Part shown: in pieces, positions 1 to 10,380 of the stretch
Layout of the letters: each line of letters starts with the position of its first letter
How positions within the stretch are numbered: position 1 is the first letter of the stretch
NCBI GenBank assembly: GCA_902984215.1
Contig: CADWAF010004723.1
Coordinates: 1 to 19,333, forward strand
Reading direction: 5' to 3'
Origin: Willaertia magna
Taxonomy: Eukaryota > Heterolobosea > Eutetramitea > Acrasida > Naegleriidae
Length of the DNA: 19,333 bases
Program-made: the position numbers and the translations under genes
The notes under the pieces: model-generated
What the model was told of the DNA's origin: nothing
The model's input: the letters and a program-made list of their open reading frames with translations, nothing else
The model's database searches: none

Positions 1-165
1 TCTTTTCTCACCAACAACCTCTTCATCAATAAAACCAGCAGCTGCAGCTAAAGAGTCAGTTAAAGTTGATTTACCATGATCAACGTGAGCAATAACTGAA
101 ATGTTTCTAATTCTTTCTTTTTGGAATAAAAGTTTTTCCAATTGATCTAAAGTAAAGTTTACCAT
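1..165 (-). CDS. eEF2: Elongation factor 2 (eEF2), N-terminal 55 codons, cut by the window edge
   Basis: The reverse complement of 165..1 opens with ATG and stays open to the window edge. It begins [13 protein letters not shown] and contains [19 protein letters not shown], the near-invariant start of eukaryotic eEF2. The GTP-binding P-loop AHVDHGKST falls at residues 26-34. eEF2 is the cytosolic translational GTPase that drives ribosome translocation. The close match, including the early Val-Asn-Phe, separates it from EF-G and from spliceosomal Snu114. The AAG-AAATGG context of the ATG suits a strong start. No intron is visible in the part present. The rest of the gene lies to the left of the window. 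It is divergent from the RCC1-like gene at 546. The family call is very secure; only the 5' fragment can be judged. Confidence 0.96.
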   Translation of the reverse strand, partial: MVNFTLDQLEKLLFQKERIRNISVIAHVDHGKSTLTDSLAAAAGFIDEEVVGEKR

Positions 166-545
166 TTCTTGTGTTTTAAAGGTTATTAATTGTGATATTT
201 TTTTGTTGATTGTGGTGTTAGATGGGGTGGCTCATTAAATGTCAATCTTGATGAAATCGTATTGTAAGAGTTCCTTCATGGTTCAATTTGAAGTGCTTCG
301 TTTTGGGTTTTGAAAGTGAAGGTGCACTCATTTTTGTTTATCTAGCGATTTGTGAAACTTGTGTTAACTAAAAAAATTTCTATATAATGAACAACTGTTA
401 ATTTGTACGTCTTTTTTGGCTTCTTTAAATACAAATCTTTAAACTGTAAGAAATTTAGATTAATTTGTCACATTTTTTTAAAAATACTTTCCTCTGCTCG
501 GAACAATTTTAAATTCTCAAAACTTTATTTATTTTTGTAATAAAA
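166..545. promoter_or_regulatory. Divergent intergenic region between eEF2 and the first RCC1-like gene
   Basis: This 380-base gap separates two divergently transcribed genes, so it should hold both promoters and 5' UTRs. I see no coding-like frame. Positions 241-259 hold GTCAATCTTGATGAAATCG, which matches 17 of 19 bases at 12341-12359, upstream of the acyl-CoA synthetase. A TTCC follows within about 20 bases in both places, and GCTCATT lies upstream in both. The function of that match is unknown. The last 80 bases before 546 are A/T-rich and end AAAA-ATG, as at several other starts in the window. Confidence 0.5.
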
Positions 546-1856
546 ATGTCATCATTTGCTTGTTTCTCGTCGTCTGACGTAGAAATAAGAAATAATTCAG
601 TAATTAAAGTTATAGCTGGTTATGAACATGCTTTATGTTTGTTAGATACCGGTGAAATGTATGGAACTGGTTGTAATGATTATGGACAATATGGTTCAAA
701 TCCTGTTTTTGAAGAAGATATTTCACGATTTATTGGATTTAAAAAGGTTAACATTATTACAAATTCTATTTTGCAAAATTGTAAAGTAATTGATATCTTT
801 ACAAAATATAATTTTACAATTTATTTAGCAATACACAATGAAACGAATAAACAAACCTTGTTGGTGAGTGGGTGGAATGTAAGCTATTATGGTAATACTG
901 ACACTAAAATAATTCAATGTTACTTTTTACAACATTTGCACGATAATTTGGTTAATGGTAAATCAACTAATGAAACACTGGTTACAGAATTAACGGGTGA
1001 ATTTATTGTCAAACTTGTCTGTGGAAGATTTCATTTTATAGTTCTAACAGAAGATATTAACACAAAAGAACAACATATTTATGAATGTGACAAAAACTAT
1101 AAGTTATCTGACATTCCTGTTTTGAGAAAAAGCAAAAAAATTTGCGATTTTATTAAGTCCAACGATGAAAATAATTTTAACATTAAGCAAATTGAGGCAG
1201 GTACATGCTGTACTTATTTCGTGACTGGTACGTTGTTAATATTATTATTATTTAACATTTAATAATGCCTACATTAGAAAGTGGCAAATTATTTGTGGTT
1301 GGAGAAAACAATTTGTGTGAAACTAAAGAGTTGCAATTAATTCCACAATCTTTGTTTGGAAATGAGTCGGTTGCACAAGTTAGTGATTGTTTACATATTT
1401 CTTTAGTTTTAACTAATTCAGGCACTATCCATAAATTCCATAACGCTTCAGGGCATTTCAAACTAAATTTTGGAAAATCAATTTTACAAATTCACACAAC
1501 TTACTCTCACGGTTATATTTTATTTGAAGGTAAGTATTTTCCCAATATTTTATTATAAAAAATTTATTGAGCTAGATTTGTCAATTTATGAATTTGATAA
1601 ATACAATGCAGGATATTGCACTACCTTAATAGATGTTATTTACAAAGAAAATGAATTTGATGATTCAGCAATGTTATTAAATGACTACTTGGAACAAAGA
1701 AAAGACTATTGCTTCACAATAATTGGAGACAAAACACTTTATTTAGTTGTACAAAAGAAGCAAAAGAAAAATTTATTAATTCAAAAACTAAAAAACATCT
1801 TACGGTCACAAAATGAAAATGGGAAAAACTATTTTTACGATATTGATTTCAAATAA
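546..1856 (+). CDS. RCC1-like beta-propeller protein, copy A (three exons)
   Basis: Exons 546-1227, 1278-1529 and 1576-1856 join to 405 codons (404 residues plus TAA). Both introns (50 and 46 bases) are GT..AG, with donors GTACGT and GTAAGT, and both are phase 1. Splicing restores VTESGKLFVVGENN and FEGDLSIYEF, matching the neighbouring copy. RCC1-type repeat signatures recur: VIAGYEHALCLLDTGEMYG followed by NDYGQYG near residues 22-50, KLVCGRFHFIVLTED, IEAGTCCTYFVTESGKLFVVG and VSDCLHISLVLTNSG. These are the blade strands of a propeller. Canonical RCC1 is a chromatin-bound Ran exchange factor, but most RCC1-like proteins have other roles, so no specific reaction is claimed. No signal peptide or membrane segment is seen. 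The C-terminal 90 residues (LEQRKDYCFT.. onward) are shared only with copy B. Without splicing the gene would look like three broken frames. Confidence 0.85.
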
Positions 1857-2165
1857 TTTTATATTAAATTATTTACTAACAAAATCAAATAATTAAAAAG
1901 ACTAAAATTTATGTCTAATTAAAATATTAGTTTTAAATGTTTTTCTGTAAATACGATTCGGTTAATGGGCCTTTTCAACGTTATGTGTGTTACAACACAA
2001 TTAAGGTTCACTCCCAGGTATTTTTTGACTGGTATAAAAGAGCTTTGGCCAAGTAATAATTATTTTCGCGTTTATTTTTGTAAAGCTTAAATTTAATTAG
2101 CCTATAAAATCCTCTATTTAACAATTATTCCTCCCGTTAAACAAAGGTTAAATTTGTAACAAAAA
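1857..2165. promoter_or_regulatory. Intergenic region between the two RCC1-like genes
   Basis: These 309 non-coding bases should hold the end of copy A and the promoter of copy B. Positions 1986-1999 form the perfect inverted repeat TGTGTT-AC-AACACA. A TATA-like GGTATAAAAG lies at about 2031-2040, some 125 bases before the ATG of copy B, a little far for a core TATA box unless the 5' UTR is long. The sequence ends AACAAAAAATG, the same A-rich start context as copy A. No RNA gene is evident. Confidence 0.4.
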
Positions 2166-3557
2166 ATGTCAACAAATTCACCATTAGCCTTGTTTTCACG
2201 CAAAGGTGATTCCACACAAGAATTAAGAAATAGTGCTTTGGAAGATAAAGTAGTTAAGGTCGTTGCTGGTCATGGTCATGCTATATGTTTGTTAGACAAC
2301 GGTGAAATGTATGGAGTTGGCAGTAACGAATTTGGTCAGTATGGTTCTAATCCAACAGAAGAAGATAATTCGAAGTTTATTGGATTAAAAAAAGTTAATG
2401 TTATTGATAATCCATTATTGCAACAGTGTAAAGTAATTGATATCTTTACCAAATACAACTATACAATCTATTTAGCAATTCATAACGAAACAAAGACACC
2501 AATGTTGTTAGCTAGTGGATGGAATTTAGGTGGATGTTGTTCTTGTAATACTACTTCAGACAATGTTCACAAAATTGCTCAATGCTATTTTTTACCAAAT
2601 CCAGGAGATAATTGGCAGAAAGATAGACCAAGCTATCAAAATAAATTGACTCAAGAATTAGTGGATGAAAAAATTGTTAAAATTAGTTGTGGAGGATGCC
2701 ATTTACTAATGTTAACTGAAGACAACAACACAAAAGAACAATACGTTTACGAATGTGGCAAAAATTATGCAAATCAAATTAGTGAATTAGCTGATATTCC
2801 TGTTTTAAGAAAAAGCAAAAAGATTCGTGAATTCATTAAGTTAAATGATGAAAATAATTTTAAAATTAAGCAAATTGAGGCAGGTACATGTTGTACTTAT
2901 TTAGTAACTGGTACGTTAATCAGTTGTTTTGTTTTGTACTAACATGATTTTTAGAAAGTGGCAAATTATTTGTGATTGGAGAAAACAATTTGTGTGGAAC
3001 TAAGGAATTACAATTAATTCCACAATCTTTGTTTCAATTAATTCCACAATCTTTGTTTGGAAATGAATCAGTTGTACAAGTTAGTGATTGTTTAAACATT
3101 GCTTTAGTTTTAACTAATTCAGGTACTTTGTATGAATTCCACAAAAACGCAAGAGGCTTAAAACATAATTTTTCAAAACCAATTTTACAAATTCATCCCA
3201 CCTCTTCGCACGTTTACGTTTTATTTGAAGGTAAGTAGTTCAAAAACAATATGTGGCAATAATCACTATTGACAAATAGATTTTTCAATTTATGATTTTG
3301 AACCGTTTAGTGAGGGAAAATATACAAGCTTAATGGAAGTAGTTAATGAAAACGAATTTGATGAAAAAGTTGTGTTATCGCCTAAATACTTGGAACAGAG
3401 CCATGATTACAATTTCACCTTGCTTGGGGACAATATAGTATATGTAGTGGCACAAAAGAAAGAAAAGGGGTATTCATTGATTCACAAATTAAAGGACAGC
3501 TTAATGACACAAAATGGAGCAGGTAAAAATCATTTTCGTGATGTTGTTTTTAATTAA
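2166..3557 (+). CDS. RCC1-like beta-propeller protein, copy B (three exons)
   Basis: Exons 2166-2910, 2955-3230 and 3280-3557 join to 433 codons (432 residues). Introns of 44 and 49 bases are GT..AG and phase 1, at the same places as in copy A. The first contains TACTAAC, a consensus branch-point heptamer, about 15 bases before its acceptor. RCC1 signatures include VVAGHGHAICLLDNGEMYGVGSNEFGQYG, ISCGGCHLLMLTEDN and IEAGTCCTYLVTESGKLFVIGENN (each shown by its strand and turn pattern). The protein is clearly paralogous to copy A along its whole length. Copy B is longer chiefly through a Cys-rich insert GGCCSCNTTSDN in the middle, NQISELADI near the end of exon 1, and an eight-residue duplication in exon 2. 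The family is secure; the partner and pathway are unknown. Confidence 0.87.
3011..3058 (+). repeat. Perfect 24-base tandem duplication inside RCC1-like copy B
   Basis: A 24-base unit occurs twice head to tail (3011-3034 and 3035-3058) without a mismatch. It duplicates the residues QLIPQSLF in frame. Copy A has one unit at the same place (around 1334-1357). This marks a recent in-frame slippage or unequal exchange in copy B. Confidence 0.93.
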
Positions 3558-3720
3558 TGTATTTTACCTCAAACAAATAAAAGTTTTATTGCATGATCTA
3601 AACAAACCTTACATTGATTGAGCATTCGTTCAGTTATCGTCATTGTATTAATACAAGGGAGCTAAAAATTCTTTTTCCTCAGCACCCATTCAAATACAAA
3701 AAAATTACGCTGTTCACTTT

Positions 3721-6700
3721 ATGAACCCACAACAACCCAAAAGATTACTCATTCCGAATACGAATAATAATAATACAAATAATAATAAGAAACGACCCAT
3801 AGATGGATTAAAATTAGAAAGAATTATTGGATGTACTACTCAATCCTTTCATTCCCTTAAACTCCTTAGTTCTGCTACTCCAAATATTTTTGGTAATCCC
3901 ATTACAGATGATAAAGATACAATAGCTTATGTTGCAGGGACAATGGTAGTTCTTTATCATTTAAGAAAAAACAAACAAATTGGGTTTTTAGATCATCCCT
4001 TATCTAATAAACCATTTTCATGTTTAAGTTTCTCAAAAGATGGACAATATTTAGCAGCCGGTGAGAGAGGTAATAATCCTGCAATTGTAGTATGGGATTT
4101 ACTTAATAATGGTAAAATGTGTTATGAATTAAAAACTAAAGATAACAAAGGACATCAATCTGAAATTAAATGTATTTGTTTTTCAAAAGATACAAGATTT
4201 CTCATGAGTATTGGAAAAGAAAATGAATTAAGGATATGGGAATTACTTTCATCAGGTAAAGGTGAATTAAAATTTACTAAATCTATAGATGAAACAAATG
4301 ATTTACTATTTGCAACACATGAAGATAATTGTTTTTTTACTTTAGGAAAAGGTTTTGTTAAGATTTGGCATTATTCTGTAACACCAAAAACAAATCTTGT
4401 GAGTTTAAAGTCACATTCCGCTTGTGACTTGGATATATGGAGCCAATCTAACTTTGTGTGTGCAAGTCAGCACTTAGGGTAAGTTTTTAAATTATTGAGC
4501 TATTTTTTAATTTTTTTAAAATGTAATTAAAAATGTTTTAACAGTGAATTATATGCAATAACGTCGGAAGGTATTTTATGTAAAATTAATTTAAAGAGTA
4601 GAAGTCTTCAAAGTTGGGTAAATACAAAGGTAAAACAAGCTTATTCTGTTAGTACTTCAGATAAATACGTTTCGGTTTCTTGTTCCAATGGTGTTGTAAG
4701 ATTGTTTGAATTGAAAAGTTTGCAACACAAAAGAACTTTACCTGAACCACCTCCAGCTACTTCGCATGTAACTATTAGGGATGTGATGAATGTCAATAAG
4801 AGTTATGACCCTTCAGTGATTAAATCAAAAGATTATAAACTTCCACCTCCTAATGCTATTGGATGTTGTTTATATCAAGATTCCAGTAAGGTTGCAGTAA
4901 TTTATGATGATAGAAGTTTATTTATTTGGGATATTACGGATTTGTCATCTATTGCAAAATACAGATCATTTATAAGTCATTCTGGATGTATTTGGGGTCT
5001 CGATGTATTGCCTACTTCTAAAACTTCTCCTCTACCCCCAGGTACATTTGTGACTTGCTCTTCTGATAATACAATTAAATTCTGGAATATTGATCATAAT
5101 GAAGAACCTGTTAATGTGAGAAGCTCAATTGCTGGACAGGGGGCATTTTGTAAAGATTTATATCATGTTTTGTATATTCCTCCTGAAAGTTTAGAAGAGG
5201 GAGGAATAAGATCTGTTAAGTTTTCTCCAGATGGTTGTAACATTATCACAGGAGACAAACATGGATATGTAAGAGTTCACGATGTTTTTGATTTTAGACA
5301 AAGCTTTACTGAGTATGCCCATGAGTCAGAAGTGTTATGTTTAGATTCTTATCAGTCACCTTCTGGAGATATTTATTTTGGATCAGGAAGTAGAGATAGA
5401 ATGATTCATATTTATAGAATGAATAAGGATAACTCTGTAGATGTTTTACATACCTTAGATGACCACAGTTCATCTGTTATATCTCTAAAATTTAGCTCCA
5501 CACATAAAGAAGGAGAGGGTGCAAAATTAATAAGTATTGGTGCAGATAAATCAATGGTTTTTAGAAGAATAGAAGAGGTGAATTTTGGAACAAACAAACA
5601 GTCATCAATTAGAGTAGTAAGATATCAACAATCTCCTGCTCCATTTTCAGTATTTGATATGGATGTAGATGTTACAGGAAAATGGGCTGTGACAGCAGGT
5701 CAAGGCAAAAGATTAAATATATACGATGTAGAAACAGGAAAATGTAAATTCTTCATTGAAACACTCGACCCAGGAGTTATTAAGACTGGTGTTAATAATG
5801 CAGATCCTTTGAAAATTCAATTTTGTCCTTCTGGTATCATTGCAGTGACAAGTGCCTCAGATAAGCATTTAAGGGTTTATTCATTTTATAAGAAATCACT
5901 TATTTCACGTGTAAAAGGCCATTCAGATGTTATAACTTCAATTAGATTTACTCCCGATTTTAAAAGAGTTATTTCAACTTCAGCAGATGGTTGTATATTT
6001 ATATGGAAAATTGGAGAGAAAATTGCTCAACCAATGAGAGAAAGAATGGAAGAGATTAACAATCCAAAAAGACCGATTATAAAAGAAAACATTCCTCCAG
6101 TTGTTCCAAATATCGTAACTAAACCTATAGAACAAATTAAAAATAGTAACCAAGAAGAAAATAGTAATTCTGGAAATTCACCAATATATTATGGACACCC
6201 TCCTTCTCCTCCTACTTCTGCTAGAGCATTACCAACAAAAGATAAGGTACAGTCCTTTAGTAAACAGCTCGACCTTGAAGGCGCATTATCAAAACCTAAA
6301 AGCCCACCTCACCCTGCCTTAAGAGATACTTTTCTGCCTGCATGGGTTCAAGAAAAGAAAGGTATTGTGACACCTAGAACAAATGAAGAAAATACAGGAA
6401 ATAAGACGCCTGAGGTTGGACCTTTACCTATTTCCAAATGGGCTGATAGAATGGACACTATGAGCTCCTTAAAATTGACCCATTTAAGTGATGAGGATAA
6501 ATCATTGACTTCCTCTAAAAAATCAACCCCAGTTACTATAGATGAAGATGATATTCCTAATGTAGACCAAGAAATAGAAAATACTCAAAATGAAGATTTA
6601 CACTTTGAGGAATTAAGTGAAGACGAAGTGTCAGATGTTGAAGAAAATGATAAAATTGTATTTTGTAATGAAAATGCAACTGAGACTAGTACAGAACAAT

Positions 6701-8025
6701 GTACTTTCCAAGTAGCTGAACAGTCTAAGGAAAAAGAAAAAGAAGAGTCTAACACTATTGAAGAAGAAAAGAATGAATTAACAGTACCAACTATTGAAAC
6801 CCCTATTTTACAACAAAGTCTGGCGACAGAATTAATGGAAGTTGATGATTTAGAAATAAGTGACGATGAAGCTGCCGAGGATGAAACTGAACTAGAAGAA
6901 GAAAAGGAAAATTCAAAACAAATTTCTAAACAATTTGAGGATGACTTATCAAAGCCAATGACACCTTCATTTATTCGTAAAAGTATTACTTCCTCGTTTA
7001 TTAAAAACAAGTCAAATGCGCCTCAAGAAGAAATAATAGAAAAAGAAGCCAATAAGGATAATAGTGTAATAAGAGAGTCAGCACCAAGGTACTCCATGAA
7101 CACGGTTTGTTCTACATTGTTGAGTAATATGGACCCAAGCACTCCAACTAAAGAACCACCACTTCCCCCTAAAACCAATAGCTTAGAATTAATTGAGGAG
7201 ATGAAAAGAAGAATCCAACAATCCCACAAAACCCCACTCGAAATATTAAGTTCACTTAGTAAGAAGGAAGTAGATAAGAAATTAAACGATTTTAAGGAAG
7301 TGATTGAAAGAAGAGAAAAGGAACACAAACATGTCGACGATGAAATTAAAGAAACTGATAAAGATAAAGAAGAATCCGAAGATATTACTTCTAATAATAC
7401 TGTGACAACAACCCCTTCAAATACTTTAACCCAGCCTCAAGAAGATCAACAAAAATTACCAACTACTACGAATAGCACAACAGAAATGGAAGAAATTCCT
7501 ACAATAAGTATTGAGAAGGAAAAAATTAATGAAAAACTCTCCCCATTTGCAAAAAAGGGAGATGATGAAGTTGTGTATGAGAGCTTGAACTTGGGGTTAG
7601 ATGAGTCAACTATTTCCAATCGTTTATCAATTATTACAACTCCTGAAAAACAGCCTAAAAATGTGGTTGTTGAAAGAATCAAAGAAAATGTTGAAAAACT
7701 ATCATCATTATTTGATGAGACTATGAAAGAATTGGATAAACTTCCAAAAGAAGATATTGAAACTGATAATAGAGAAGTAGTAGACTCTATTCAAAAATTA
7801 GTTGACAAAATGAACGTAAGAATGAGTCAAAGTTTGACAATTACATCTCCCTCAACTAATAACACAAAACTACACAATGAAACCTCTTCAAGTATTAATC
7901 CAAAAGTAATTTCTCTAACCTCAACACATTCCTTAGATAATACTCTTTCATTTGATGTAACTGACCTATTAGAAAAGTACTCTAATGTTTTATTAGATAA
8001 TATTATGAAGAAAATTAACAAATAA
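3721..8025 (+). CDS. MAPKBP1/WDR62-family WD40 scaffold protein
   Basis: Exons 3721-4478 and 4545-8025 give 1413 codons (1412 residues), close to the roughly 1500 of animal WDR62 and MAPKBP1. The 66-base intron (GTAAGT..ACAG) is phase 2; splicing reads CASQHLGELYAITSEG. The N-terminal half (about residues 30-745) is a double WD40 propeller with family-typical segments: LERIIGCTTQSFHSL, CLSFSKDGQYLAAGERG, FVTCSSDNTIKFWN, LDDHSSSVISLKF and IGADKSMVFR. The order and spacing match animal WDR62/MAPKBP1, which are JNK-pathway and spindle-pole scaffolds; that role here is inferred only. Residues 13-22 are Asn-rich. The C-terminal 650 residues are Glu/Lys/Ser/Pro-rich and mostly disordered, with Pro-rich HPPSPPTSARALP near residue 802, and end in a predicted helix (VTDLLEKYSNVLLDNIMKKINK, the position of the dimerising helix in animal members). 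Minus-strand frames inside it are shadows. Confidence 0.92.
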
Positions 8026-8104
8026 AACTATTTTGTAACATATTCAAGTATGCGTGATGATATCGAGCTCACAAGATATTAACACCGTTATCCATTCCGA
8101 AAAA

Positions 8105-8767
8105 ATGTCTGCACAAAATAACGCATTATCCTTAAAGAAACCAATTATTGCCGTAGATATAGATGAAGTTTTAGCTCCTTTTGTTCCACTATTAATTGAA
8201 TTTTATAATAAAAATTATTTATTGGAAGACCAAAAACCTTTGACATTAGAATTATTCCACAACTATCATTTTAGACACGTTTGGGGAGGAACTGAAGAAA
8301 GATCTACTGAAATTGTGAATGCTTTTTTAGATAGTGATTTATTTATTAATCAACCAATAATAGATGAAAAAGCAGTTGAAGTTTTGCAACATTTATCTAA
8401 GCAATATGATTTAGTAATTGTAACATCCAGACAACATAAAATACGAGACCAAACTGAAAAACTTTTAAATACTCATTTCCCTAATATATTTTCAGAAATC
8501 AGAATGGGAAATCATTATGGAGAAGAAGGACATGTAGCTAGTAAACCTGAAATGTGTAAAGAATTAGGAGCAGTATTACTTATAGATGACTCCTTAAAAT
8601 ATTGTCAACAATGTAAAGATGAAGGAATACCTTCTATTCTTTTTGGAAATTATGCTTGGAACTATTCTGAAGAAGTAATTGATGAATATTGGATAAAGAG
8701 AATAAATAGCTGGAATGAAATGGAAGAAGCTATTTTAACCATGTTAAAAAAACATAAACACCTCTAA
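8105..8767 (+). CDS. HAD-superfamily hydrolase, 5'-nucleotidase (NT5C)-like
   Basis: The frame codes for 220 residues. HAD motif I is IIAVDIDEVLAPF with Asp18 as the expected nucleophile and Asp20 as acid/base. Motif II is VIVTSRQ with Thr107/Ser108. Motif IV is VLLIDDS with Asp161-Asp162 for magnesium. Size and motif spacing fit the small C1-cap deoxyribonucleotidase-like group, which dephosphorylates small phosphoesters; the substrate here cannot be read from sequence. The ATG at 8105 sits in AAAAAATGT, like other starts in this window. An in-frame ATG at 8057 would add 16 residues, but its context is poor and it overlaps an out-of-frame ten-codon ORF (8050-8082). The gene starts only 80 bases after the WD40 gene's stop. 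No signal peptide is seen. Confidence 0.8.
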   Translation: MSAQNNALSLKKPIIAVDIDEVLAPFVPLLIEFYNKNYLLEDQKPLTLELFHNYHFRHVWGGTEERSTEIVNAFLDSDLFINQPIIDEKAVEVLQHLSKQYDLVIVTSRQHKIRDQTEKLLNTHFPNIFSEIRMGNHYGEEGHVASKPEMCKELGAVLLIDDSLKYCQQCKDEGIPSILFGNYAWNYSEEVIDEYWIKRINSWNEMEEAILTMLKKHKHL

Positions 8768-8820
8768 GCTATTTATTATTTTAGATTGTAAATCATATAA
8801 TTTTAAAGAAATTAAAAAAA

Positions 8821-10098
8821 ATGAATAGATTTATTCATATCCTTCCTAACAATGGTATTAATAAATTAAATGGCATTTCACTTGCACATCTTTCGGATTT
8901 ACACATTTGGCAACCAGAATATTATAAAAATTCAATTTCTTTGTTTTCTTTATTTAAAAATAATAAATGGAAGGATTTAAAACAATTACAAGGATATTTA
9001 AATGTAAAATATAATAGAGGTCCTAATTTATATCAAGCATCTTGTCTTACAACAGCTCTTCAACAAATTTCTAAAAATGAAAATAATCCACATTTAATTA
9101 TTACGGGAGATATTACAAATATTTCTTTAATAGATGAATTTTCACATACTAAAAATTTAATTAATGACCATTTCTTACAAAAAAAAATTGATCAATTTAT
9201 TTTTAAAGATTTAAATAAACAATTATTAGAAAAGGAAATTAATGAAATGAAATTGTCAATTAAAAATCAATCATTAGATGAACCATGGAGGTTTTACACA
9301 GCAATACCTGGAAATCATGATACTTATACACCTTCAAGTGTTGAACATAATTATTTTGGACAATATTTTGGTGATTGTATTGGATTTACACATTTAAATC
9401 ATTACAAAAATAATAATGAGTTAAATTTTGAAGAAAATAAAGAACAAATGGAAGGAAATTATTTCTTTAGACATAATTCAAATTTATTTAAGGAATTACA
9501 AATTAATTTATCTTTAAATGAATTATTCCCAAATATTAAATTATTAACTAACTCAAATTTTACAACAAATATTCTTTTACTTTCTTTAAAATCTAGCATT
9601 CCAACAAAACCATTTGTGGCTGGCGGAGAAATAACTGAAGATCAATTACAAAAAGCTAGTAATTTATTACAAGAAATGCAAAATATATTTAAAGAACAAA
9701 TAAAACAAGAATTGAATGGAAAGAAAGAAGAGAATATTAAATTCTTTAAAGTAATTGCAATGCATCATCCACCAATAAGAAGAAGTAAAAAGACATGGAG
9801 AGAATATTTAGATGGATTAGATGATGATTCTAAAAAGAGGTTATTAGAGTTTTTTGATAAAGAAGGTATTCATTTAGTTTTACATGGACACACTCATCAT
9901 CATAAAAGGATTGAATTAAATAATTCTGTTAATACTGTTATTGTAGATAATGGTAGTTCTACATTGGTTGATTTACAGAAACAAAACAAATTAGCAAGAT
10001 ATCATTTGTATCATATTGAAGGATGTGAATTAAAAGATGTAGAACAATTTATATGGAATAATAATCATGCATTATTTGAAAAGAATAATGAATTGTAA
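8821..10098 (+). CDS. Calcineurin-like metallophosphoesterase
   Basis: A 425-residue intronless frame starts at an ATG preceded by AAAAAA, just 53 bases after the previous gene. All five metal-site blocks of the calcineurin-like phosphoesterase fold are present in order: SDLHI (Asp26, His28), GDITN (Asp97), GNHD (Asn165, His166), MHHPP (His315/His316) and HGHTHH (His355, His357). This predicts an active binuclear-metal phosphohydrolase. Overall layout resembles the bacterial CpdA/Icc-type class III phosphodiesterases, but the substrate (cyclic nucleotide, phospholipid head group or other) cannot be assigned. Helical inserts lie between the second and third blocks (100-155) and between the third and fourth (180-310). 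No signal peptide or membrane anchor is visible, so it is probably cytosolic. Confidence 0.88.
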   Translation: MNRFIHILPNNGINKLNGISLAHLSDLHIWQPEYYKNSISLFSLFKNNKWKDLKQLQGYLNVKYNRGPNLYQASCLTTALQQISKNENNPHLIITGDITNISLIDEFSHTKNLINDHFLQKKIDQFIFKDLNKQLLEKEINEMKLSIKNQSLDEPWRFYTAIPGNHDTYTPSSVEHNYFGQYFGDCIGFTHLNHYKNNNELNFEENKEQMEGNYFFRHNSNLFKELQINLSLNELFPNIKLLTNSNFTTNILLLSLKSSIPTKPFVAGGEITEDQLQKASNLLQEMQNIFKEQIKQELNGKKEENIKFFKVIAMHHPPIRRSKKTWREYLDGLDDDSKKRLLEFFDKEGIHLVLHGHTHHHKRIELNNSVNTVIVDNGSSTLVDLQKQNKLARYHLYHIEGCELKDVEQFIWNNNHALFEKNNEL

Positions 10099-10380
10099 AT
10101 TTTTATAAACAATTGAATTATTTATTTTACAACAGACGAATAAATTTAACTGTAAATGTAACAAATAAGTTGGACTTAATTGCTATCTCCTGTCACGCGC
10201 TTTTAAATGGATGTGGAAATTTCTTCATTTCCGGTCGCAACAATATAATTTGAAAAAAATAAAGTGTTTATTCACAAAGCCCGGTTGTGTCTCTCAATAA
10301 AATCATTATCCAATAGATCTATTGAATTACATATAATACACAACTTTTTGAAATAGTAGTAGAATTAAATAATTGAATGA
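10099..10380. promoter_or_regulatory. Intergenic region upstream of the 577-residue gene
   Basis: These 282 non-coding bases are less A/T-rich in the middle (10190-10240) than the flanking genes. Positions 10215-10232 form an inverted repeat GGAAAT-N6-ATTTCC, followed by CGGTCGC. An ATG at 10377 lies four bases before the main ATG at 10381 in another frame and opens a 37-codon ORF overlapping the gene start, which could lower initiation at 10381 if it is in the mRNA. Confidence 0.35.

Noticed and set aside
5412..8021. Several minus-strand open frames inside the WD40 scaffold gene
   Set aside because: They mirror the Glu/Lys/Ser-rich coding strand (reading as Ser/Phe/Leu runs) and lack any domain; the plus-strand gene explains them.
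8054..8104. A start at 8054 for the HAD-like gene
   Set aside because: The codon at 8054 is GTG, not a normal eukaryotic start; the first in-frame ATG is 8057 and the better context is at 8105.
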